A DNA stretch of 64,000 nt from Clostridium sp. MCC353 (lineage in GTDB: Bacteria; Bacillota; Clostridia; Lachnospirales; Lachnospiraceae), in NCBI RefSeq assembly GCF_018785315.1, contig NZ_WQPN01000022.1, positions 1 to 64,000 on the forward strand, read 5' to 3'. Position numbers and translations under genes: made by a program. Below are positions 1 through 8,896 of the stretch, piece by piece. Every line of letters starts with the position of its first letter. Within the stretch, counting starts at the first letter, position 1. The notes below the pieces were generated by a model. That model ran no database searches. It saw only the letters and a list, made by a program, of their open reading frames with translations, and was not told the origin of the DNA.

Positions 1-162
1 GTCTTTTTTGATGCCTGCGGGCTTTAGTTCCACTTACGGTTGGAAGCCGATTTCCCACACCGTCAGAGCACGGCCCGCCCCGCAGGTTTCAAGCCCCGGC
101 CCGGCCACCGTCCCCTCGTCCCGCTTTTCTGCGTAACTTCCTCAACTAAATCCCAATTCCCC

Positions 163-1023
163 TCATTTCTTTTCCGCGATTTTATTCTCATCCCGCCACT
201 GTCTGGGAGAAACCCCATACGTTTTTTTGAACGCCCTGGAAAAATGCAATTGGCTGGGGTAGCCCACCGCATTGCCGATGTCTCCGATGGAAAGGCCTGT
301 GAGTTTTAAGAGTTCAGCTGCTTTTGTCATACGGTAGCTGATTAAGAATTCCTGAGGGCTTTTCCCTACGGCGTCACGGAAGATTTTCCCAAAGTAGCTG
401 CGGTTTAAGTTGCAGAACGCCGCGATATCCTCGATGGTGATGTCATTTTGAAAATGCTGTTCAATAAAGGACACGGCTTCTCTGATATAAAAGTCCCGGA
501 TTTTGCCGCCCTGCAGCATTTTGCGGGAGGAAGAGGAACGGGTTAAATAGTCTAAAAATAAGTACAGGTGTCCGATCAGATGAAATGGAGACTGGCCGGA
601 GTGCTGGGCAATGTAGAGCATTTCATTTTTTAATTCCAGGCTCAAATCTTTGGCATTAGAGCGGTAGATGGGCGAATCCATGGTGAGGCCGGCCAGTTCC
701 AGGGCCTCTTTCACCCGAAGACCGTCGAATTCCACCCATGTATATTCCCAAGGGCGTTCTTTATCTGCAAAATAGGTGTTGATCTGTTTGGGAAATATCA
801 TGAATCCCTGGCCGCTTTTGATCTGAAAGGTTCTGGTATTTCCAGAGGAATCGTTGGAAAGAAGGGTTCCTGTGCCGGAGATGACATAGTGAAAGAGATA
901 ATGGTTTCTGGCATAGGGCCCGTAGGAGTGGAGAGGGTCACACTGTTCCCAGCCATATTGGTACAGGCCCAGATCTACGAAGTTTTCATTGGGGAAAATG
1001 GAAAATAACAGGTTCTCACTCAT
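163..1023 (-). CDS. AraC family transcriptional regulator of the alpha-galactoside locus
   Basis: A 286-residue protein. The N-terminal part (about 1-150) looks like a cupin-type sugar-sensing domain, and the C-terminal 100 residues are a double helix-turn-helix AraC domain (around DITIEDIAAFCNLNRSYFGK and the closing YPSQLHFSRAFKKTYGVSPR). The start is supported by an AAGGAGG ribosome binding site just upstream. It is divergent from the sugar importer and alpha-galactosidase genes, so it is most likely their activator, responding to raffinose- or melibiose-type sugars. The family assignment is firm; the inducer is inferred from the neighbours. Confidence 0.93.
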   Translation of the reverse strand: MSENLLFSIFPNENFVDLGLYQYGWEQCDPLHSYGPYARNHYLFHYVISGTGTLLSNDSSGNTRTFQIKSGQGFMIFPKQINTYFADKERPWEYTWVEFDGLRVKEALELAGLTMDSPIYRSNAKDLSLELKNEMLYIAQHSGQSPFHLIGHLYLFLDYLTRSSSSRKMLQGGKIRDFYIREAVSFIEQHFQNDITIEDIAAFCNLNRSYFGKIFRDAVGKSPQEFLISYRMTKAAELLKLTGLSIGDIGNAVGYPSQLHFSRAFKKTYGVSPRQWRDENKIAEKK

Positions 1024-1076
1024 AAAAATCCTCCTTCGTGATTATTTTTCACACGAAATACCTCTTTAAAATGTAT

Positions 1077-1137
1077 TATATACCCAAATGCTGGGTGACT
1101 TCAACAGAAAAGAAGAAAAATAGCATTTGGGTATATA
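1077..1137. promoter_or_regulatory. 16-bp perfect inverted repeat between araC-type regulator and importer
   Basis: Arms at 1077-1092 and 1122-1137 are exact reverse complements (TATATACCCAAATGCT and its complement) separated by 29 bases. The repeat sits in the roughly 220-base divergent intergenic region, so it is a good candidate for the operator bound by the AraC-family protein. The spacing would also allow a cruciform or an RNA hairpin. No clear hexamer pair was fixed for either promoter. Confidence 0.6.
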
Positions 1138-1245
1138 TCTGCCAATATCCATGCATTTACTATGTGAAATAGTAATGTTATGATTATTTCAACAACAGGG
1201 AAATTAAAAAAACAGGGATAAAAAGAGAAGATCGGGAGGGATAAT

Positions 1246-2535
1246 ATGCAAAAACTTATCAAAAAGATTGCTGCCGCTGGTTTGGGGATCATGATGATGG
1301 CTGCGTCTCTGACCGGCTGCGGCTCGCCGGAAGGGAAGGACGGAAAAACAAAGCTTACATTTCAAATCTGGGATACGGCGCAGAGGGAGGGAATGCAGGC
1401 GGTTATAGACGCTTATGCGGCAGATAATCCAAATGTGAACATCCAGCTTCAGGTAACGAGCTGGGACGAATATTGGACGAAATTAGAGGCGGCAGCGGAA
1501 TCCGGCCAGCTTCCGGATATTTTCTGGATGCATACCAATGAAATTTTAAAATATGCGGATTATGGGATGCTGGAGGATTTAACTGAGCTGTATGCCGATG
1601 AAAATCCAAACTATTATACGGATCATTTTTCAGATATCGCTCTGAATAATTCAAGAGGAAGCGACGGAAGGATTTACGGAGTTCCCAAGGATAAAGATAC
1701 CGTATGTCTGGTATATAACAAGGAGATGTTTGATGCGGCCGGCGTGCCTTATCCGGATGACAGCTGGACATGGGATGATCTGGTGTCCGCCTCGGAAAAT
1801 ATCTATGAAAAGACCGGAAAATACGGATACATGGCTTATTCAGATGAGCAGCTTGGATATTGGAATTTCGTGTATCAGGCCGGCGGGCAGATTCTGACAG
1901 AGGATAAGACAAAGGGGGATTTCCTGAATCCGGCAACAAAAAAGGGAATGGAATTTTACATAGGGTTACAGGATTACGATTGGTGTCCGGATCAGAATTA
2001 TTTTGCGGAAACCAATCCGGGAACCGCATTTTTCTCAGAACAGGGAGCCATGTATCTGGAAGGAAACTGGAATCTGATGTCGTCCTTAGAAAATAACAAG
2101 GACATGACCGGAAAATGGGATGTTGCTGTGCTTCCTAAATGTCCTGATCCGCTGGAAGGGGACGGAAGAGCCACAATTTCCAATAACCTCTGTTATGCGA
2201 CGGGAGCCCGGGGAAAGAATTTAGAAGAAGCCAAAAAGTTTCTCAAATTCCTTGGATCGGAAAAGGGACAGAGGGTTCAGGGAGAATCCGGCGCGGCGAT
2301 ACCGGCTTATGAGGGATTAGAATATACCTGGATCAACGTGTTTGATGGAAAACTAAGTGTCCAGAATTGTGTGGATATGTTTGAATATGGAGTGCAGAGT
2401 GTGAATAACGCCTCCAGGCCCAATTGGAAATCCAGGGTGAACGATTTGATTCTCAAAATTTATTCAAAAGAAGTGACCTTGGAACAAGGGCTGGAAGCGA
2501 TGCAGAAAGCTGTGGACGAGGCCAGCGCTCCGTAA
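1246..2535 (+). CDS. ABC sugar transporter substrate-binding lipoprotein
   Basis: A 429-residue extracellular solute-binding protein family 1 member. It has an N-terminal lipoprotein signal with lipobox LTGC near residue 25, followed by the usual two-lobe binding-protein sequence (TFQIWDTAQREGMQAVIDAY, later GAMYLEGNW). It starts with ATG after a GGGAGGG ribosome binding site and is followed at once by two permease genes and a GH36 alpha-galactosidase, which suggests it captures alpha-galactosides such as raffinose or melibiose at the outer face of the membrane. Confidence 0.93.
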   Translation: MQKLIKKIAAAGLGIMMMAASLTGCGSPEGKDGKTKLTFQIWDTAQREGMQAVIDAYAADNPNVNIQLQVTSWDEYWTKLEAAAESGQLPDIFWMHTNEILKYADYGMLEDLTELYADENPNYYTDHFSDIALNNSRGSDGRIYGVPKDKDTVCLVYNKEMFDAAGVPYPDDSWTWDDLVSASENIYEKTGKYGYMAYSDEQLGYWNFVYQAGGQILTEDKTKGDFLNPATKKGMEFYIGLQDYDWCPDQNYFAETNPGTAFFSEQGAMYLEGNWNLMSSLENNKDMTGKWDVAVLPKCPDPLEGDGRATISNNLCYATGARGKNLEEAKKFLKFLGSEKGQRVQGESGAAIPAYEGLEYTWINVFDGKLSVQNCVDMFEYGVQSVNNASRPNWKSRVNDLILKIYSKEVTLEQGLEAMQKAVDEASAP

Positions 2536-2600
2536 ATGGAATGGCAGATGTGGCAATGTTAGAGGCCGCCGGCAGCGGCAGTATGAGAGGAAGAGTGAAG

Positions 2601-3482
2601 ATGGGAAAAAAGAAAGGTTTTACAGAAGATATGAAATGGGGCTATTTACTGATTGCGCCTACAATTATCGGGTTGATTATACTGAATGTGTATCCGTTTA
2701 TTAAGACTTTGATCCTCAGTTTTTCGACGACTCATCCATTTGGCATCTATGAACTGAGCGGAGTGGGAAATTATGTGAAAATGTTTCAGAGCGGGGAATT
2801 TTGGAAAGCTACATGGAACTCCATCTATTTCTGTATCTTAACCGTTCCCCTTGGGGTGTTCACCGCCCTGATAACAGCGGTGCTTCTCAATGCTAAGATA
2901 AAGGGGAAAACCATGTTCAGGGCCATTTATTTCCTGCCCATGGTAGTGGCGCCGGCAGCAATCGCGATGGTGTGGAAATGGATTTTCAACTCCGAATATG
3001 GAATCATTAACCAGATCCTGGGAGTTCATGTGAATTGGACCACCAATCCCAATATTGTATTGATTTCCTGCGCAGTTGTGGCAATCTGGAGCGCGGTAGG
3101 ATATGACGCGGTTCTCCTGCTTTCCGGTATCCAGAATATATCAAAAAGTTATTATGAAGCGGCCGGACTGGACGGAGCTTCCAAAGTACAGCAGTTCATG
3201 CACATCACCCTGCCAATGATTTCACCCACTTTATTTGTAGTTCTCATCATGAGGCTGATGGCATCTTTAAAGGTATATGATCTGATCTACATGATGGTGG
3301 ATCAATCCAATCCCGCGCTGACAAGCGCCCAGTCACTGATGTACCTGTTCTACCGGGAATCATTTGTGGCCGGCAACAGAGGTTATGCATCCGCAATTGT
3401 TGTGTGGACCGTATTGTTAATCGGTATCGTAACGGCCCTTCAGTTCTGGGGACAGAAGAAATGGGTTAATTACGAGGTATAG
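2601..3482 (+). CDS. ABC sugar transporter permease (MalF/MsmF-like)
   Basis: Inner-membrane permease of the binding-protein-dependent sugar family, about 293 residues from the chosen start, with six hydrophobic segments and the EAA loop near YEAAGLDGASKVQQFMHITL. The open frame extends upstream into the binding-protein gene, but the ATG at 2601 follows an AGGAAGAG ribosome binding site and begins just before the first membrane segment; an ATG at 2583 is the alternative. It pairs with the next gene to form the membrane channel. No ATPase is encoded nearby, so a shared MsmX-type ATPase is implied. Confidence 0.9.
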   Translation: MGKKKGFTEDMKWGYLLIAPTIIGLIILNVYPFIKTLILSFSTTHPFGIYELSGVGNYVKMFQSGEFWKATWNSIYFCILTVPLGVFTALITAVLLNAKIKGKTMFRAIYFLPMVVAPAAIAMVWKWIFNSEYGIINQILGVHVNWTTNPNIVLISCAVVAIWSAVGYDAVLLLSGIQNISKSYYEAAGLDGASKVQQFMHITLPMISPTLFVVLIMRLMASLKVYDLIYMMVDQSNPALTSAQSLMYLFYRESFVAGNRGYASAIVVWTVLLIGIVTALQFWGQKKWVNYEV

Positions 3483-3497
3483 AAGGGAGAAAATCGG

Positions 3498-4331
3498 ATG
3501 GGTTCTTTGAATACAAATAAAAAAGTTACGACCACATTGGTCTATGCAGCGCTGGCCGCAGGCGCGGTGCTGATGATATTTCCTTTCATATGGATGTTCC
3601 TCACCAGCTTTAAGACCACAGGGGAGAGCATGAGGATTCCTCCCACTATTTTACCGGAAAAATGGCTGTCTGAAAATTACACCAGAGCCCTTACCAGCCT
3701 TCCATTCATAAAACTGTACATCAATACGGCGCTGCTGATCCTGTTCCGCGTACTCTGCGCCCTGGCATTTTCCTCTGCGGCTGGATATGCATTTGCCAAA
3801 CTGAGTTTTCCGGGTAAAAATGCGCTGTTCACCCTCGTGATCGTACAGATGATGCTTCCGTCCCAGATTTTCATCATTCCGCAGTACCAGATGCTGGCAA
3901 AGCTGGGGCTTACAAACTCCATGTTCGCGTTGGTATTCCCCGGATTAGTCAGCGCGTTCGGAACATTTTTCCTCAGGCAGGCCTACATGGGCATTCCGGA
4001 TGAACTGGGGGAGGCCGCCTATCTGGACGGATGCAATCGCTGGAAGACCTTTACAAAGGTCATGATGCCTCTCACAAAGTCCTCCATGGCCGCGTTAACG
4101 ATTTTTACCGCAGTGTTTGCTTATGCGGATCTGATGTGGCCTCTGATCGCCAATACGGATTTGGGGAAAATGACTTTATCAGCAGGGTTATCAACCCTTA
4201 GAGGCCAGTTTACAACCAATTATCCCGTACTGATGGCGGGTTCGATGCTGGCCATGATCCCCATGGTGATCCTGTATCTCGTCTTCCAGAAACAGTTTAT
4301 TGAAGGCATAGCCATGACTGGCGGAAAATAA
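3498..4331 (+). CDS. ABC sugar transporter permease (MalG/MsmG-like)
   Basis: Second permease of the alpha-galactoside importer, 277 residues, with six predicted membrane segments and the EAA motif in ELGEAAYLDGCNRWKTFTKV. It lies 15 bases after the first permease with a GAAGGGAGA ribosome binding site. The C-terminal FQKQFIEGIAMTGGK ending is typical of MalG-type permeases of Firmicutes. Confidence 0.93.
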   Translation: MGSLNTNKKVTTTLVYAALAAGAVLMIFPFIWMFLTSFKTTGESMRIPPTILPEKWLSENYTRALTSLPFIKLYINTALLILFRVLCALAFSSAAGYAFAKLSFPGKNALFTLVIVQMMLPSQIFIIPQYQMLAKLGLTNSMFALVFPGLVSAFGTFFLRQAYMGIPDELGEAAYLDGCNRWKTFTKVMMPLTKSSMAALTIFTAVFAYADLMWPLIANTDLGKMTLSAGLSTLRGQFTTNYPVLMAGSMLAMIPMVILYLVFQKQFIEGIAMTGGK

Positions 4332-4340
4332 AGCGTTTTT

Positions 4341-4376
4341 ACAGCCTGCCGGAGGTGAAGTCCCCTGACAGGCTGT
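4341..4376 (+). other. Intercistronic hairpin between permease and alpha-galactosidase
   Basis: Arms ACAGCCTG (4341-4348) and CAGGCTGT (4369-4376) pair perfectly around a 20-base loop. There is no following T run, so it is more likely an mRNA-stabilising or processing hairpin than a terminator. It would allow the importer and the alpha-galactosidase mRNA to differ in abundance. Confidence 0.45.
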
Positions 4377-4411
4377 GAGCGGTTATTAATAGAAAGAACG
4401 GAGATTAAAAT

Positions 4412-6604
4412 ATGGCTGTTATTTTTGACAATGAAAAAAAGATATTCACCCTTCAGACCGATCATACCACATATCAGGCACAGGTGGACCCTTATGGTTT
4501 TCTTCTTCACCTGTATTACGGGAGCCGAACAAAAGGTTCGATGGAATACCTGTTAACCCACTATGACCGGGGATTTTCCGGAAATCCCTATGATGCGGGG
4601 GATGACCGTTCCTATTCTATGGACACCCTTCCCCAGGAGTACCCCTGCCAGGGCAATGGGGATTTCAGGAGCCCCTGCCTGGTCATAAAGAATGGGGATC
4701 AGACCTATAGCTGTGACCTGAGATATCAGGGACATGAGATAAAAGACGGTAAATATGGAATTACCGGACTTCCAGCCGTTTATGCGAAAAAAAATGAAGC
4801 CCAGACACTGGAGATCTTTTTGGAAGACCCGGTCAGCAAAGTCAAAGTTATCCTGATATACGGCGTACTCCCTGAGTACGATGTGATCACCAGGAGCGTT
4901 AAAGTCATAAATGGAGGAAACGCCCCCATAATTTTGGAAAAAATACAGACCGCATGTCTGGATTTTGTTTCAGGAGATTATGATCTGATCCAGTTTTATG
5001 GAAGGCATGCCATGGAACGCAATATGCAGAGGACGCCCATTGTTCATGGCGCCCAGGTGATCGGCAGCAGAAGGGGCACATCCAGCCACCAGCATAATCC
5101 GTTTATGATAATCGCCGGAAAGGGGACGGATGAAGATCACGGAAGCTGTTATGGCATGTCTTTTGTATACAGCGGAAACTTTAAAGGGGAGGCGGAAAGG
5201 GATCAGTTTAACCAGACCCGTGTCAGCATGGGGCTTCAGGATGAATTGTTCGAGTATGCTCTTTTGCCGGGTGAGGTATTTGACGCGCCGGAAGTGGTGC
5301 TGTCTTATTCCAGGGAAGGATTGTCCGCCCTGTCCCATAATTACCACCGGGTTTACCGCAGGCATTTATGCCGTGGAAAGTATAAAATGACTCCGAGGCC
5401 GGTGCTTCTGAACAACTGGGAGGCGACTTATTTTGATTTTACAGGAGATAAAATCTATGAAATCGCGAAACAGGCGTCGGAGCTGGGGGTGGAGATGCTT
5501 GTTTTGGACGACGGATGGTTTGGAAAAAGGGATTCGGATTTCAGCGGCCTGGGCGACTGGTTTGTGAATGAAGCCAAGCTGGGAGGAACCCTTAACAGCC
5601 TGGTAACCCGGATTAACGGCCTGGGGATGAAGTTTGGTATCTGGGTGGAGCCGGAAATGGTGTCGGAAGACAGCCAATTGTACCGGGCCCATCCTGACTG
5701 GGCATTTATAATCCCCGGCAGAAAACCGGTGAGAAGCAGATCCCAGCTGGTGCTGGATTTTTCCAGGCCCCAGGTGGTGGATTATGTGTTTGACCAGATC
5801 AGCCGGGTATTAGACAGCGCCAATATTGAATATGTGAAATGGGATATGAACCGGAGCATTACGGATGTATACTCCGCCCTGGCCCGGAATAACGGCCAGG
5901 GAGAAGTGCTTCACCGCTATATTCTGGGACTGTATGATTTCCTGGAGCGGCTCTGCAAAAGGTATCCGGATCTTTTGATAGAAGGCTGCAGCGGCGGAGG
6001 CGGCCGGTTCGACGCAGGGATGCTCTATTACACGCCGCAGATCTGGTGCAGCGATAATACGGATGCCATAGACCGGATCAGAATCCAATACGGAACTTCT
6101 TTCGGCTATCCTGTTTCAGCAGTTGGCTCTCATGTGTCCGCGGTGCCCAATCATCAGACCGGCAGAACCACTCCCATGAAAACCAGAGGGATTGTGGCCA
6201 TGGCAGGCAGTTTTGGTTATGAATTGGATTTAAATAAGATAACCGATGAGGATAAGGAATGTGTGAAAGCCCAGATACAGCAATATCACAATGACTGGGA
6301 TCTGATCCATAACGGAAACTATTACCGTTTAACCAATCCATTTGAAAATTCAGAGACAGCGGCCTGGGAGTTTGTCAGCGATGACCGGAGCGAAGCTCTC
6401 TTAAATGTTGTCACGCTGGACAGCCACGGAAATAACCCGGTATCCTATATCAGATTAAAAGGTCTGGACGAAGCTGGTTTCTATTACTGTGAATCCGATG
6501 GAAACATTTACTGCGGAATGGCCCTGATGGAAGCCGGAATACCGGTTCCGGCCATGGAGGGAGAGTACCAGTCGTGGCAGATGCATTTGAAAATATGGAA
6601 TTGA
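4412..6604 (+). CDS. Alpha-galactosidase, glycoside hydrolase family 36
   Basis: A 730-residue cytoplasmic GH36 enzyme that hydrolyses terminal alpha-1,6-galactose from raffinose, melibiose and related sugars. The nucleophile lies in KWDMNR (Asp478) and the acid/base in SDNTDA (Asp548). The LDDGWF segment and the CSGGGGRFD loop are also present. The length is the standard full length for the tetrameric bacterial enzymes. There is no signal peptide, which fits hydrolysis after import by the preceding ABC system. Confidence 0.96.
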   Translation: MAVIFDNEKKIFTLQTDHTTYQAQVDPYGFLLHLYYGSRTKGSMEYLLTHYDRGFSGNPYDAGDDRSYSMDTLPQEYPCQGNGDFRSPCLVIKNGDQTYSCDLRYQGHEIKDGKYGITGLPAVYAKKNEAQTLEIFLEDPVSKVKVILIYGVLPEYDVITRSVKVINGGNAPIILEKIQTACLDFVSGDYDLIQFYGRHAMERNMQRTPIVHGAQVIGSRRGTSSHQHNPFMIIAGKGTDEDHGSCYGMSFVYSGNFKGEAERDQFNQTRVSMGLQDELFEYALLPGEVFDAPEVVLSYSREGLSALSHNYHRVYRRHLCRGKYKMTPRPVLLNNWEATYFDFTGDKIYEIAKQASELGVEMLVLDDGWFGKRDSDFSGLGDWFVNEAKLGGTLNSLVTRINGLGMKFGIWVEPEMVSEDSQLYRAHPDWAFIIPGRKPVRSRSQLVLDFSRPQVVDYVFDQISRVLDSANIEYVKWDMNRSITDVYSALARNNGQGEVLHRYILGLYDFLERLCKRYPDLLIEGCSGGGGRFDAGMLYYTPQIWCSDNTDAIDRIRIQYGTSFGYPVSAVGSHVSAVPNHQTGRTTPMKTRGIVAMAGSFGYELDLNKITDEDKECVKAQIQQYHNDWDLIHNGNYYRLTNPFENSETAAWEFVSDDRSEALLNVVTLDSHGNNPVSYIRLKGLDEAGFYYCESDGNIYCGMALMEAGIPVPAMEGEYQSWQMHLKIWN

Positions 6605-6640
6605 CAGACAGGTCGTTTGGCCTATAGATCATATGACATA

Positions 6641-6675
6641 GACGTGTCCGGCACAGCGGACTGGCCGGACACGTC
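6641..6675 (+). terminator. Hairpin after alpha-galactosidase, possible terminator
   Basis: An 11-bp perfect inverted repeat (GACGTGTCCGG at 6641-6651 and its complement at 6665-6675) follows the stop codon by about 40 bases. The T run expected of an intrinsic terminator is weak, so termination is inferred from position. The rest of 6605-6959 holds no gene that I can support. Confidence 0.5.
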
Positions 6676-6959
6676 AGCCGTGCCGCTTTGCGGGACTCCG
6701 TTTTCCGCCATTTGAACTCATAGTTTCGGCCAGGGCAACTCTAAGACCGGAAGGGGATAAAAATAAAGGGACCGATGACATTCATCGAGAACCATTTCTT
6801 CTTGAAATAAAATAACACTTGAGAAATATATTCATAGGTGATATACTAATTAAACAAATTATCTTTTTTCTAATTATGCGGTGCCAAACCGCAGTCTTTT
6901 GGCCGTTTCAGCCAAAAAATCCATGTGACAGATCATATTTTAAGGATGTAATTTCACGA

Positions 6960-6988
6960 TTGAAGTCATCTCTGTTTTTGATTATAAT
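6960..6988 (+). promoter_or_regulatory. Sigma-A type promoter of the Rpn-like gene
   Basis: TTGAAG at 6960-6965, a 17-base spacer and a perfect TATAAT at 6983-6988. It is followed by an AGGGGAG ribosome binding site and the ATG at 7006. Confidence 0.75.
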
Positions 6989-7005
6989 AGAGGGGAGAAT
7001 ACTAT

Positions 7006-7899
7006 ATGGCAGAAAAACCGTTACAATGGCATGCGGCCTTTCAGGCGGCCATGCAGATTGAACTGATGGAAGACCGGGAGTTTTTGCAGTTCCTGAAGGA
7101 GTATAATTTAAGTGAGAAGCCGCTTCAAATTGATACTCTGATCATTAAATTAGAACCCGGAAGGAAGATTAAAAAGAGCCTGGGGCAGATATTCAGACAG
7201 TACAATGTAGTGGAGTATAAAAGTCCCGGGGATTATTTGAGCGTCAATGATTTTTATAAAGTGATGGGATATGCCTGTTTCTATCAGTCGGATACGGAGA
7301 AAGTGATGGAGATACGGCCAGAGGATATGACGGTTACGCTGATAAGCAACCACTATCCTGACAAGTTGATCCGTTATCTGACCAGAAAGTATGGTATAAC
7401 GATAACCAGGGCATTTCCGGGCATCTATTATGCAGAAGGTCTTCTGTTTCCGATTCAGATTGTCGTTACTAAGAGGTTATCAAAGGAAGAACATATCTGG
7501 TTAAGCCGTTTGAGAAATGATTTAAATATGGAAGAAGATGTTGAGCCATTGGCAAAAGCATATGAAGGAAAACAAAAGAATCCCTTGTATGCTGCGGTGA
7601 TGGACATGATCATCCGGGCTAATAGAAAGCTGTATGAGGAGGGAAAAACTATGTGTGAAGCGTTGAGGGAATTATTTGCAGATGAATTGGAAGAAGGGAT
7701 AAAGCGGGGGAAAGAAGAAGGAATAGCAGAAGGGATAGAGAAAGGAATAGAGAAAGGGATAGAACGGGGCATACAGGCAATGATTCTAGACAACTTGGAA
7801 GAAGGAGCGGCGCCGGAACGCATCTGCGAAAAACTACAGAGAAGGTTTGAGTTAACACCCCAAAAGGCCGAAGAATATATAAGAAAATACAACGTATAG
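7006..7899 (+). CDS. Rpn/YhgA-like PD-(D/E)XK family protein, function unknown
   Basis: A 297-residue protein. The N-terminal 150 residues carry a PD-(D/E)XK-like pattern: Asp43 in QIDTLIIK and Glu70-x-Lys72 in VVEYKSPGDY. The C-terminus contains a short reiterated helix (EGIEKGIEKGIERGI) typical of these multicopy Lachnospiraceae proteins, often labelled transposase-like or recombination-promoting nucleases. It has its own promoter and a good ribosome binding site and looks intact. The nuclease role is inferred from the motif, not established for this subgroup. Confidence 0.65.
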   Translation: MAEKPLQWHAAFQAAMQIELMEDREFLQFLKEYNLSEKPLQIDTLIIKLEPGRKIKKSLGQIFRQYNVVEYKSPGDYLSVNDFYKVMGYACFYQSDTEKVMEIRPEDMTVTLISNHYPDKLIRYLTRKYGITITRAFPGIYYAEGLLFPIQIVVTKRLSKEEHIWLSRLRNDLNMEEDVEPLAKAYEGKQKNPLYAAVMDMIIRANRKLYEEGKTMCEALRELFADELEEGIKRGKEEGIAEGIEKGIEKGIERGIQAMILDNLEEGAAPERICEKLQRRFELTPQKAEEYIRKYNV

Positions 7900-7918
7900 A
7901 CTGGGAGATACCTGCAAC

Positions 7919-8806
7919 ATGAAAGCTAAACTAAAAAACATAACTGCGATGCTGATTTTTGGAAGTATCGGTTTATTTGTAAAATCCATCCATCTGTCCT
8001 CCAGCGAGATTGCGCTGGCCCGTGGGGTGATTGGAACGGCAGTCCTTCTGACGGCCGGTTTTTTGCTGAAATACAAAATTTCCGTTCAGGCGCTGAAGCG
8101 GAATTTTTGGCTTTTAACCGCATCGGGCGCGGCCATCGGGTTTAACTGGATCTGCCTGTTTGAGGCATATAAGTATACCACCATTTCCACGGCTACCTTA
8201 TGCTATTATCTGGCCCCCGTTTTTGTAGCGGCCCTTTCCCCTTTCCTTCTGAAGGAAAAATTAACCTTATCCAAAGGGCTGTGCATAGCGCTGTCTTTGA
8301 TCGGCATGGCGTTGGTGGCGGATGTGTCCGGAGGTTACGAACAAAGCCCTGACAATATGGTGGGAATCCTATTTGGCATATCGGCGGCAGTTCTCTATGC
8401 AGGCGTTGTATTAATCAATAAGTTTTTTAAAGGAATTACGGCTATGGAGTCCACTACCGCCCAGCTTGGAGTGGCGTCCGCCGTCCTGCTTCCTTATGTG
8501 CTTCTGACTGAAAATCTGTCAGCCGTTACAGTGGAACCGGGATCAGCGGCCATGCTGGCTGTGGTGGGCGTTGTACATACCGGATTTGCTTATCTGATTT
8601 ATTTTTCCTCCGTCAGCGAATTAAAAGGCCAGACGGTTGCCCTTTTCAGCTATATAGATCCCATAACCGCTATTTTGCTGTCTGCTTTGGTTTTAGGGGA
8701 GAAGATGAATCTGCTCCAGGCAGCCGGGGCGGTGCTGATACTGGGCTCCACGCTGTTTGGTGAAGTGGCTGGAAACAGGAGACGGACGATACGGATGGAG
8801 CTGTGA
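7919..8806 (+). CDS. EamA/DMT family membrane transporter
   Basis: A 295-residue membrane protein with about ten hydrophobic segments arranged as two EamA repeats (around PVFVAALSPFLLKEKLTL and DPITAILLSALVLGEKMNL). Members export or import small metabolites such as amino acids or nucleotides. It begins 19 bases after the Rpn-like gene, so the two may share a transcript by chance. The substrate cannot be read from the sequence. Confidence 0.88.
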   Translation: MKAKLKNITAMLIFGSIGLFVKSIHLSSSEIALARGVIGTAVLLTAGFLLKYKISVQALKRNFWLLTASGAAIGFNWICLFEAYKYTTISTATLCYYLAPVFVAALSPFLLKEKLTLSKGLCIALSLIGMALVADVSGGYEQSPDNMVGILFGISAAVLYAGVVLINKFFKGITAMESTTAQLGVASAVLLPYVLLTENLSAVTVEPGSAAMLAVVGVVHTGFAYLIYFSSVSELKGQTVALFSYIDPITAILLSALVLGEKMNLLQAAGAVLILGSTLFGEVAGNRRRTIRMEL

Positions 8807-8836
8807 AAAAACAAGTGGATCGGTTGTCTTTTTTTC
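8804..8836 (+). terminator. Intrinsic terminator after the EamA gene
   Basis: An A-rich arm (GAAAAAACAA) pairs with TTGTCTTTTTTTC around a short GC-containing loop, directly after the stop codon. The terminal T run supports rho-independent termination, so gltX is probably transcribed separately. Confidence 0.55.
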
Positions 8837-8896
8837 TATTCCGGTATATACTTATCAATGAATGAAATTATCACAAATTACAGGAGTGTAATAATC

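Noticed and set aside
1-162. Plus-strand small frame at the window start
   Set aside because: The region before the AraC gene end has a GC-rich stretch but no start signal or conserved protein; I see nothing supportable.
1403-2029. 208-codon minus-strand frame inside the sugar-binding protein gene
   Set aside because: Composition is unlike a real protein, no ribosome binding site, and it lies wholly within a clear coding gene.
8807-8896. T-box leader for gltX
   Set aside because: The gap is too short and shows only a simple terminator-like hairpin; no T-box sequence was seen.
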